Program-made: the position numbers and the translations under genes
Part shown: piece after piece, positions 6,887 to 12,581 of the stretch
How positions within the stretch are numbered: the first letter of the stretch is position 1
Layout: every line of letters starts with the position of its first letter
DNA from: DATCYZ01 sp036526195
GTDB taxonomy: Bacteria; Pseudomonadota; Gammaproteobacteria; Burkholderiales; SG8-39
Assembly: GCA_036526195.1 (NCBI GenBank)
Contig: DATCYZ010000007.1
Coordinates: 1 to 15,962 of the forward strand
Length of the DNA stretch: 15,962 nucleotides
Direction of reading: 5' to 3'
The notes under the pieces: generated by a model
The model's database searches: none
What the model was told of the DNA's origin: nothing
Seen by the model: the letters and a program-made list of their open reading frames with translations, nothing else

Positions 6887-7762
6887 TCAGTACCCGTATT
6901 CCAGGCCCGCGGGCCGGAACACCGCGCGCGCCCGGCGCGCCGAGTGGCACTGCATGTTGACCGCCACCGGATTCATGGTGATGTGCGTCGCCGCGGTTTC
7001 GACATGCACCGCGAAGGCCGTGGAGTCGCCGCCCAGGCCCTGCGGGCCGACGCCGAGCGAATTCACCGCGCCGAGCAGTTCCGCTTCCAGCTTCGCGCCT
7101 TCCGGGTCCTCGCAGGCCGAGCCGAGCGGCCGCGTCGCGGCCACCTTGGCGAGGTGCACGCACAGGTCCGAGGTCCCGCCCACGCCCACGCCGACGATGG
7201 TCGGCGGGCAGGTCTTGCCGCCCGCATCGAGCACGCAATCGATGACGAAGGCCTTGATCGCGTCCACGCCCTCGGCGGGAATCGCCATGCGCAGCCAGGA
7301 GTTGTTCTCCGAGCCGGAGCCCTTGGGCACCATCTCGATCTCGAGCGTGTCGGCGGCGTCGGTGAAGTCGATGTTGATCACCGGCACGCCGCGGCCGCAG
7401 GAACTGTGCTCGTTCTTGCGCGTCACCGGGTGCACCACCGAGGAGCGCAGGGGGTGCTCGCGCGTCGCGCGCTCGCAACCGCTGCGGATCGCCGCCTTCA
7501 GCCCCGCCCCGTCGACCTCCACGCCGCTGCCGATCAGCACGTTGTAGATCGGGATGCCGGTGTCCTGGCAGAGCAGGTTGTCGTTGTCCTCGGCCACCTT
7601 GATGTTGGCGATCATGGTGCCGAGCACCGACTTCGCGGTCGCGTCCGTCTCGGTCGAATCGAGCGCCCGCATGCCCTGCTTGATGTCCGGCGGCAGCAGC
7701 TTCAGCGCCCGCACATAGAGCACCTTCGCCGCCTCCTCCACCTGCAAAAGATCAATCTTCAT
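6887..7762 (-). CDS. Class I fumarase / L(+)-tartrate dehydratase-type hydro-lyase, alpha subunit
   Basis: A 291-residue alpha subunit of a [4Fe-4S] class I hydro-lyase (FumA N-terminal domain/TtdA family). The three cluster cysteines are visible: C65 in LLCQDTG, C185 in GGKTCPPT, and C272 in VNMQCHSARR. Family motifs RKNEHSSCGRG, the GVGVGGTSDL loop and GVGPQGLGGDSTA are also present. The ATG at 7762 has GGAG nine bases upstream. A GTG at 7783 would give seven extra residues but has no ribosome site. The beta subunit is at 5679-6290, one gene further on. Expected to be cytoplasmic and oxygen-labile. In this operon it may interconvert malate and fumarate for the reductase complex, or dehydrate a related diacid; the choice is inference. 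Confidence 0.92.
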   Translation of the reverse strand: MKIDLLQVEEAAKVLYVRALKLLPPDIKQGMRALDSTETDATAKSVLGTMIANIKVAEDNDNLLCQDTGIPIYNVLIGSGVEVDGAGLKAAIRSGCERATREHPLRSSVVHPVTRKNEHSSCGRGVPVINIDFTDAADTLEIEMVPKGSGSENNSWLRMAIPAEGVDAIKAFVIDCVLDAGGKTCPPTIVGVGVGGTSDLCVHLAKVAATRPLGSACEDPEGAKLEAELLGAVNSLGVGPQGLGGDSTAFAVHVETAATHITMNPVAVNMQCHSARRARAVFRPAGLEYGY

Positions 7763-7812
7763 AACGTTCTGCTCCACCCGCACTCAAACGGTGTAGGGAA
7801 GGGGGGCGCGGG

Positions 7813-7834
7813 GGGGGAACCGCGCGGTTCCCCC
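7813..7834 (-). promoter_or_regulatory. Strong intergenic hairpin between the binding-protein and alpha-hydro-lyase genes
   Basis: A perfect 9-bp inverted repeat, GGGGGAACC / GGTTCCCCC around a GCGC loop, begins six bases after the TAA of the TctC-type gene. There is no following U-tract on the transcript, so it is not a classical intrinsic terminator. It resembles the stable stem-loops found after solute-binding-protein genes, which protect the upstream message and lower downstream expression. Confidence 0.55.
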
Positions 7835-7840
7835 TGCAAC

Positions 7841-8806
7841 TTACTTTACGGAGATCTTTCTCTCCCGCACCACGACGGCCCAGACCTTCGTCTCGGCGGC
7901 CATCGCCTTGCCCATCTGCTCCGGCGTGTCGCCGACCACGGCCATGCCCTGTGCGAAGAAGCGCGCCTTCAGCTGCGTGTCGTCCAGCGCCTTCTTCACG
8001 TCGGCCGCCAGCTTCTTCACGACCTCGTCCGGCGTGCCCTTCGGCGCGACGATGCCGAACCAGCCGGCATTCACGAACCCCGGAAGCGTCTTGCCGATCG
8101 GCACGATGCCGGGCAGCTGCGGCGCTTCGGTGCTGCTGGTCACGCCGAGCGCGCGCAGGCGCCCGCCCTGGATATGGCTGATGGCCGCGGCCAGGTTCGG
8201 CAACATGAAGGTCGTTTCGCCGCCGATCAGGCCGGCGAGCGCCGGACCCTCGCCCTTGTAGGGCACCGAGATGGCGTCGAGTTTTGCGCTGTTGACGAAG
8301 TTCTCCGCGGCAAGGTGGATCTGCGAGCCGATGCCGGCATGGCCGAAGGTCATCTTGCCCGGCTGCGCCTTGGCCGCCGCGATCAGCTCGGCAACGGTCT
8401 TGTAGGGGGAGTTCGCGGGCACCACCAGCACCTGCGGCCCGGTGACCACGGTGGTCACGGGAACGAAGTCCTTCTCCGGGTCGTAGTTCAGTTTGGCGTA
8501 GATGTGCTGATTTGCGGTCATCACCGAGCCGGAGGGAAAGAAGAAGTTGTGGCCGTCGGGCGTCGCGCGCGCGGCTTCCGCCGCCCCCACGCCGCCGCCC
8601 GCGCCGCCGCGGTTCTCGATGACCACCTGGTGGCCCCACATCTCGTTCAGTTTCTGGCCCACGAGGCGCGCCGAGATGTCGGTGGCGCCGCCCGGCGGGA
8701 ACGGCACGATGAACTTCACCGGCTTGGTGGGCCAGGTCTGGGCAGCAGCCGCCGCGGCAAAGGCAAGGCCCATGCTGAATGCGGCGAGCTTGGTGAAACG
8801 GTTCAT
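7841..8806 (-). CDS. TctC/Bug-family tripartite tricarboxylate transporter substrate-binding protein
   Basis: Periplasmic binding protein of 321 residues, standard for the Bug family that is greatly expanded in Burkholderiales. A signal peptide (about residues 1-22, MNRFTKLAAF then an Ala-rich core) precedes QTWPTKPVKFIVPFPPGGATD, the family hallmark with the PPGG ligand loop. The regions VVIENRGGAGGGVGAAEAA, FGHAGIGSQIHLAAE and VPYKGEGPALAGLIGG are also diagnostic. Known ligands are mostly carboxylates such as citrate, tricarballylate, glutamate, sulfolactate and aromatic acids. The ATG has a very strong GAGGAGGAG ribosome site (8809-8817), suggesting abundant product. No TctA or TctB membrane subunit is in the window, so the permease must be encoded elsewhere or this works as an orphan receptor. 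Confidence 0.93.
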   Translation of the reverse strand: MNRFTKLAAFSMGLAFAAAAAAQTWPTKPVKFIVPFPPGGATDISARLVGQKLNEMWGHQVVIENRGGAGGGVGAAEAARATPDGHNFFFPSGSVMTANQHIYAKLNYDPEKDFVPVTTVVTGPQVLVVPANSPYKTVAELIAAAKAQPGKMTFGHAGIGSQIHLAAENFVNSAKLDAISVPYKGEGPALAGLIGGETTFMLPNLAAAISHIQGGRLRALGVTSSTEAPQLPGIVPIGKTLPGFVNAGWFGIVAPKGTPDEVVKKLAADVKKALDDTQLKARFFAQGMAVVGDTPEQMGKAMAAETKVWAVVVRERKISVK

Positions 8807-8827
8807 CTACTCCTCCTCACGGATACG

Positions 8828-8851
8828 GGTTGATCGAAACAGGTTGATCGA
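8828..8851 (-). repeat. 14-bp tandem direct repeat ahead of the TctC-type gene
   Basis: GGTTGATCGA occurs at 8828-8837 and again at 8842-8851, fourteen bases apart, in the 51-base gap between the last anchor-subunit gene and the TctC-type gene. Spacing of more than one helical turn makes a regulatory role possible but unproven. Confidence 0.35.
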
Positions 8852-8857
8852 TTGTAT

Positions 8858-9202
8858 CTACAGCGCAAGCGCGAATGCCAAGCCGAACACCAGGGTTGCG
8901 CCGGCGGCCACCGCGGCAAGCGATTTCTGCCAGTCGCGCCACGGCAGGAGTTCGAGCGCCAGCACCCGCAGCCCGCCTGCAAGGTGCGCCGCCAGCAGCA
9001 GCACCACGCCCCACTCCGAGACCTTGAGCAGCGGATGCTCGGTCCAGGCGAGAAAGGCATCGAGTTGCGCGGCCCCGCCGAGCGCCTGGCCGAGCGCCCA
9101 GAAGTGCAGCGGCAGGAAGGCCGCGAGCGCGAGGCCCGAGACGCGGTGGACGACGAACGCCCACCAGCCGGGATGCCCGCGGGCGCGCGCGCCGGGGGTC
9201 AT
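8858..9202 (-). CDS. Fumarate reductase/succinate dehydrogenase-like membrane anchor (second, SdhC-like)
   Basis: A small integral membrane protein of 114 residues with three hydrophobic helices (about 14-37, 58-83 and 92-113). It has the cytochrome b-type anchor pattern: HRVSG with R20 and S22, then H33 in helix 1, and H73-AGGLR-ELLPW in helix 2. In the SdhC family such residues bind haem b and the quinone. The ATG at 9202 overlaps the preceding anchor's stop (ATGA). A longer frame to 9310 reads through that gene and is not conserved-looking. It is the partner of the anchor at 9199-9546, to which it is related in sequence. Together they would hold the iron-sulfur and flavoprotein subunits at the inner face of the cytoplasmic membrane and link them to the quinone pool. 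Confidence 0.8.
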   Translation of the reverse strand: MTPGARARGHPGWWAFVVHRVSGLALAAFLPLHFWALGQALGGAAQLDAFLAWTEHPLLKVSEWGVVLLLAAHLAGGLRVLALELLPWRDWQKSLAAVAAGATLVFGLAFALAL

Positions 9203-9546
9203 GCGGGCGCCCCGAAGACGCCGAACACCGCGCGCAGGCCGAAGCCCGCAAGCACCACGGCAAACGCGATCAACGCAAGGTCGCGCGAGCGCCCGCGCCA
9301 GCCGAGCCATTCACCCAGCACGGCACGCAGCCCGATCGGCGCATGCACCGAAACGGCGAGCACGAAGACGGCATAGAAGGCGAACCAGCCGGCGCTGCCG
9401 CGCGTGCGGCCGAGGATCTCGGCGGCGCTCAAGCCGCCCTGCACCGCGTGGATCATGGTCGCGAGGTGCACCACCACGCACAGCGCCAGCACGGCCGCGC
9501 TCGCGCGCTGGCCGATCCAGAGGAGCGTTTCGCTGCGGGCGGTCAT
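9199..9546 (-). CDS. Fumarate reductase/succinate dehydrogenase-like membrane anchor (first)
   Basis: A 115-residue membrane protein with three predicted transmembrane helices (about 8-33, 54-78 and 89-111). It shows the anchor pattern QRASA (R14, S16) followed by H27, and H68-APIGLR-GEWLGW at the end of helix 2, matching the spacing in the next gene's product. Candidate haem ligands are H27/H33 and H68. The ATG at 9546 is 17 bases after the stop of the iron-sulfur subunit, and its own stop overlaps the next anchor's start by four bases. Order B-C-D is as in fumarate reductase operons, but the flavoprotein gene is displaced to the far end of the operon. Family assignment rests on motif, size and context more than on strong sequence recognition. 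Confidence 0.78.
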   Translation of the reverse strand: MTARSETLLWIGQRASAAVLALCVVVHLATMIHAVQGGLSAAEILGRTRGSAGWFAFYAVFVLAVSVHAPIGLRAVLGEWLGWRGRSRDLALIAFAVVLAGFGLRAVFGVFGAPA

Positions 9547-9562
9547 GGCGTGCGCGGTGCGC

Positions 9563-10276
9563 TCAGAGCGTGCCGCGCAGGGCCGCTTTCGCCGCCGCGC
9601 GCTTCAGCCCGGCGATGCCCTCGGTCGGCGAGATGTGCTTCGGACAGCGCTCGCTGCACGACACATGGGTATGACAGGCATGGCAGCCGCCGTCGCCGGC
9701 CACCGCGCGCAGGCGCTCGGCTTTCCCTGTGTCGCGCGCATCCTGCTGCAGCGTCCAGGCCCGGTTGAGCGCGGCCGGCCCGAGGTAGTCCGGGTTCCAG
9801 GTGACGGTGTCGCAGCTCGCGTAGCACACGCCGCAGCCGATGCATTCGATGGCGGCATCGACCGCGCGCCGCTCGGGGCTCTGCGGGGAAATCGGCTCGA
9901 AAGGATCCTTGCGGGTGCGCGCGCCCTTGAACTGGCCGCGCGCCTTCGCCCACTTGTCGAAGAAGCTGCGCATGTCGGCGACCAGGTCGCGCACCACCGG
10001 CAGGTTGGCAAGCGGCGCGATCTCGAGGCGCCCGTCCACGGCGACCGCATCGACGTGGGTGCGGCAAGTCCAGCGCGCCACCCCGTTCACCGTCATCGCG
10101 CAGGACCCGCACATGCCGACGCGGCAGGCGAAGCGATAGGCGAGCGACGGATCGAGGCTGCGCTGGATGTAGGTGACGACATCGAGCACCGTCTGGCTCG
10201 CCTGGCGCGGCACCTCGAACGTGCGAAAGGCGCCGGTTTCGGCGCCTTTCCACACGTTGACCTGAAGCAGGTTCAC
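9563..10276 (-). CDS. Fumarate reductase/succinate dehydrogenase-like iron-sulfur subunit
   Basis: A 237-residue electron-transfer subunit (SdhB/FrdB family), normal length. The N-terminal ferredoxin domain has C51, C56, C59 and C71 (CRVGMCGSC ... TC) for [2Fe-2S]. The C-terminal domain has C145, C148 and C151 in CIGCGVC plus C211 before PK for [4Fe-4S], and C155, C201 and C207 for the third cluster, as in SdhB. The start is the GTG at 10276, sharing bases with the stop of the UxaA-like large subunit (GTGA), so translation is coupled. A longer frame upstream reads only through that gene. It passes electrons between the flavoprotein (3941-5674) and the quinone-binding anchors that follow directly. 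An 11-bp perfect hairpin lies within its first codons. Confidence 0.93.
   Translation of the reverse strand: MNLLQVNVWKGAETGAFRTFEVPRQASQTVLDVVTYIQRSLDPSLAYRFACRVGMCGSCAMTVNGVARWTCRTHVDAVAVDGRLEIAPLANLPVVRDLVADMRSFFDKWAKARGQFKGARTRKDPFEPISPQSPERRAVDAAIECIGCGVCYASCDTVTWNPDYLGPAALNRAWTLQQDARDTGKAERLRAVAGDGGCHACHTHVSCSERCPKHISPTEGIAGLKRAAAKAALRGTL
10225..10250 (-). promoter_or_regulatory. 11-bp perfect hairpin in the start of the iron-sulfur subunit message
   Basis: GAAAGGCGCCG (10225-10235) and CGGCGCCTTTC (10240-10250) are exact reverse complements around a four-base loop. In the message the stem begins 26 bases after the GTG start and lies wholly in coding sequence (encoding about KGAETGAF). 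It might affect translation start at the weak GTG codon or mark RNA processing. Function unknown. Confidence 0.45.
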
Positions 10277-11448
10277 GCGGACTCGTACAGTCGCGTCAGT
10301 ACGAATTGCCGTTGCCCGAGCGCCTCGGCGGCGGTGAGCCGGCCGTTGGCGGTGCGGAACATGCAATCGAGCAGCGCGTCGCCGGCCTCGTCCGGGGTCA
10401 TTTCCTTCCTCAGCAGGCCCGACACGTCGACGTCGATGTGCTCGCTCATGGTGCGCACCGTGCGCGGGTTCGCGCACAGCTTGATCACCGGCAGGATCGG
10501 GTTGCCGACCACGTTGCCCTGCCCGGTCGGGAAGAAATGCACCGTGTAGCCGGAGGCGGCGCACAGCGTCACCATCTCCGCCGCGGCCGAGGACGAGTCC
10601 ATGAACCACAGCCCGGGCCCGGTCGGCTCCTCGGCCTTGTCGAGCACGCCGTCGATCATGCACTTGCGGCCGATCTTCTGGATGTTGCCCAGCGCCTTTT
10701 CCTCGATCGTGGTCAGGCCGCCGGCGATGTTGCCCTTGGTCGGCTGGGAGTCCGACAGGTCGCTTGTCTTGTGCCGGTCGATGATCGCCTGGTAGCGGTC
10801 GAACATGAACTGGAACTTCTTCCTCACCTTGTCGTTACGGCATCGTGCCGCGACCAGGTGCTCGCCGCCGGTCAGCTCGGTGGTCTCACCGAACACCATG
10901 GTGACGTCGTGCGGGTAGAGCTTGTCGAACGCGTTGCCCACGGTCGGATTCGCGCCGCAGCCCGAAGTGGTGTCCGACTCGCCGCACTTGGTCGAGACCC
11001 ACAGGTCCTTCAGCGGACGTTCCTCGCGCCGCAGTTCGGAGGCCCATTGCACGAATTCCTTGGCCTTCTTCGAGGCGCGCAGGATGGTGTCGTGGTCGCC
11101 GTGCATCTCGATGCCGAAAAAGACCACCGGCTTGCCGGTCTTGGCGATGCCGTCGGCGACCTTCTTCGCCCAGCCGTCCTCGATGCCGATCACCACCACC
11201 GCCGCCACGTTCGGGTTCGAGCCGGTGCCGATCAGGGTGCGAAAGTGCAGGTCGAGGTCGGCGCCGAACTGTAGCCGGCCATAGGGGTGCGGGATCGCCA
11301 GCACGCCCTTGATGTTGTGTGCCACCGCTTCGGCGGCCGCGTTCGACAGGTCGTCGACCGGCAGGATGATGACGTGATTGCGCACGCCGATGCGCTTGTT
11401 CTCGCGCTTGTAGCCCCAGAACGAGGCTTTCTTCAGGTTGATGGCCAT
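10273..11448 (-). CDS. UxaA-family hydro-lyase/lyase, large (C-terminal-domain) subunit, SuyB-like
   Basis: A 391-residue protein equal to the C-terminal catalytic part of altronate/galactarate dehydratases (UxaA/GarD family), here as a separate polypeptide. Visible motifs are GYKRENKRIGVRNHVIILP near the N-terminus, STKCGESDTTSGCGANPTVGNAFD, GETTELTGGEHL, and HFFPTGQGNVVGNPILPVIKL. Separate small and large chains are the arrangement of (2R)-sulfolactate sulfo-lyase SuyAB, which releases sulfite to give pyruvate. The wording of several motifs is reminiscent of SuyB, but I cannot prove this without alignment, and other split UxaA dehydratases exist. ATG at 11448 has AAGGAG seven bases upstream; an earlier in-frame start at 11499 would overlap the small subunit and is not needed. 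It is the second gene of the operon and overlaps the iron-sulfur subunit start. Confidence 0.85.
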   Translation of the reverse strand: MAINLKKASFWGYKRENKRIGVRNHVIILPVDDLSNAAAEAVAHNIKGVLAIPHPYGRLQFGADLDLHFRTLIGTGSNPNVAAVVVIGIEDGWAKKVADGIAKTGKPVVFFGIEMHGDHDTILRASKKAKEFVQWASELRREERPLKDLWVSTKCGESDTTSGCGANPTVGNAFDKLYPHDVTMVFGETTELTGGEHLVAARCRNDKVRKKFQFMFDRYQAIIDRHKTSDLSDSQPTKGNIAGGLTTIEEKALGNIQKIGRKCMIDGVLDKAEEPTGPGLWFMDSSSAAAEMVTLCAASGYTVHFFPTGQGNVVGNPILPVIKLCANPRTVRTMSEHIDVDVSGLLRKEMTPDEAGDALLDCMFRTANGRLTAAEALGQRQFVLTRLYESA

Positions 11449-11461
11449 GGGGTGGATCTCC

Positions 11462-11743
11462 TTACCAGCGCTTCGTCTTGATGTTCTGCACGTGGGCATG
11501 CTCGCCCTTGGCGATCTTGGCGACCACCTTGCCGATGTCGACGCCGTACTTGATCACGGTGTCGCCGGGCTTGTAGTCCTTCAGCGCGACCTTGTGGCCG
11601 ATCGGAATGTTGCTCTTCGCCGTGATCGTGATGTCCTTGTCGTCCTCCATGATCCAGCCCTTGAGCTTCTGCCCGGCCTTCACGCCCTCGACCACCACGA
11701 CGCCGACGCCGTCGCCGTCTTCATGCACCACGAAATGGATCAT
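11462..11743 (-). CDS. UxaA-family small subunit (SAF domain), SuyA-like
   Basis: A 93-residue protein equivalent to the N-terminal SAF domain of altronate/galactarate dehydratase and to SuyA of (2R)-sulfolactate sulfo-lyase. The family pattern is clear: an early IHFVVHEDGDGVGVVVVE strand, IPIGHKVALKDYKPGDTVIKYG in the centre, IGKVVAKIAKGEHAHVQNIKT at the end. The IPxGHKxAL and HVxN motifs are the hallmark. The ATG at 11743 follows a good ribosome site (AGGAG, seven bases upstream); the frame could extend to 11800 but that would run through the promoter. It is the first gene of the ten-gene operon, 13 bases before the large subunit. The two chains presumably form one heteromeric lyase/dehydratase. 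Substrate uncertain: sulfolactate, a sugar acid or another 2-hydroxyacid. Confidence 0.88.
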   Translation of the reverse strand: MIHFVVHEDGDGVGVVVVEGVKAGQKLKGWIMEDDKDITITAKSNIPIGHKVALKDYKPGDTVIKYGVDIGKVVAKIAKGEHAHVQNIKTKRW

Positions 11744-11795
11744 CGCGCCTCTCCTGAACGGGAAGCCGGCAGGGTACGCCGGGGCGGTGCAGCAA

Positions 11796-11818
11796 GTCAA
11801 CTATATGAGTTGGATGAC
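11796..11818. promoter_or_regulatory. Probable GntR operator between the divergent regulator and operon
   Basis: CAACT-ATATG-AGTTG (11798-11812) is an exact inverted repeat, and an outer pair GTCA (11796-11799)/TGAC (11815-11818) extends it. It lies in the 105-bp divergent intergenic region and covers the predicted -10 of the minus-strand operon. Its position and symmetry suit repression by the adjacent GntR-type protein. That this regulator binds here is inference. Confidence 0.6.
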
Positions 11819-11829
11819 TAGCGAAACAA
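11800..11829 (-). promoter_or_regulatory. Predicted promoter of the ten-gene operon
   Basis: Read on the minus strand, TTGTTT (11829-11824) and TATAGT (11805-11800) are 18 bases apart. The -10 matches consensus at five of six positions, the -35 at three. The transcript would start near 11793, leaving a leader of about 50 bases that holds a small CCGGC/GCCGG stem (11766-11782) and a good ribosome site before the ATG at 11743. Confidence 0.5.
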
Positions 11830-11848
11830 AGGCCGTTACACTCGCGCG

Positions 11849-12580
11849 GTGATGCTCGACGCCCCGCTCTACAAGGAAGTCATGCAGCAGCTGACGCACG
11901 ACCTGGCGCGCGGCGAGTGGCGTCCGGGCGAGGCGCTGCCGTCCGAATCCCGCCTGGCCGAGCGCTTCCAGGTGTCCATCGGCACGCTGAGGAAGGCAAT
12001 CGACGCACTGGTGGCCCAGCGCGCCGTGGTCCGGCGCCAGGGGCGCGGCACCTTCGTTGCGACACACAACGCAAGCCGGCTGATGTTCCATTTCTTCCAC
12101 ATCGTGCCGCGCGAGGGCACGCCGGAACTGCCGCTGACCAGGACGCTCGCCTTCGAGCGCAGCCGCGCGCTGGAGGCGGAAGCCCGCAAGCTCGGCATTG
12201 CGGCCGGCGACGCCGTGCTGCGCATCCGCAACCTGCTCCTGCTCGGCGGCCGGCCGGTGGTGCTCGACGACCTGGTGCTGCCGCAGGCGCGCTTTCCGGG
12301 GCTCACGCGGCGGCTGTTCACCGGGCGCGAGAGCACCATCTACCAGCTGTACCAGGCGCGCTACGGCATCCACGTGCTGCGCACCAGCGAACGCCTGCGC
12401 GCCACGCAGGCCGATGCCGACGCGGCAGCCCTGCTCGGCGTGAAGAGGGGCGCCTCGCTCCTCGAGATCAACCGCATCGCGCTCACCTACCATGACGCAC
12501 CGGTGGAGTTGCGTCGCAGCCTCGTCGACACCGAGGCGCACGAGTACTTCTCCGACCTCGGACGCCCGGAGCAGCGCTGA
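11849..12580 (+). CDS. GntR-family transcriptional regulator, HutC subfamily (UTRA domain)
   Basis: A 243-residue DNA-binding regulator. Residues about 7-72 form the GntR winged helix-turn-helix, with LPSESRLAERFQVSIGTLRKAIDALVAQRAVVRRQGRGTFV, all the usual family positions. Residues about 90-235 form a UTRA ligand-binding domain, recognised by the acyl-chain-like pattern (RIRNLLLLGGRPVVLDDLVLP ... YQLYQARYGIHVLRTSERLRA ... LLEINRIALTYHDAPVELRRS). HutC-type regulators usually repress neighbouring catabolic operons and let go when a pathway acid or sugar phosphate binds. It diverges from the ten-gene operon and is followed one base later by phoD. Start is GTG 11849 or ATG 11852; no Shine-Dalgarno is visible before either, so the message may be leaderless. 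Ligand unknown. Confidence 0.93.
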   Translation: MMLDAPLYKEVMQQLTHDLARGEWRPGEALPSESRLAERFQVSIGTLRKAIDALVAQRAVVRRQGRGTFVATHNASRLMFHFFHIVPREGTPELPLTRTLAFERSRALEAEARKLGIAAGDAVLRIRNLLLLGGRPVVLDDLVLPQARFPGLTRRLFTGRESTIYQLYQARYGIHVLRTSERLRATQADADAAALLGVKRGASLLEINRIALTYHDAPVELRRSLVDTEAHEYFSDLGRPEQR

Positions 12581-12581
12581 C

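Noticed and set aside
7841..8806. A complete tripartite tricarboxylate transporter
   Set aside because: Only the periplasmic binding protein is present; no TctA or TctB genes are found in the window.
6620..8833. Long plus-strand open frame of about 737 codons opposite the hydro-lyase and TctC-type genes
   Set aside because: It is antisense to well-recognised genes, has Arg/His/Ala-rich low-complexity translation and no family motif; such frames are common opposite GC-rich genes.
3941..10276. The housekeeping succinate dehydrogenase (sdhCDAB) of the TCA cycle
   Set aside because: Gene order, separation of the flavoprotein, missing FAD-attaching histidine and the linked UxaA/TctC genes do not fit the canonical operon.
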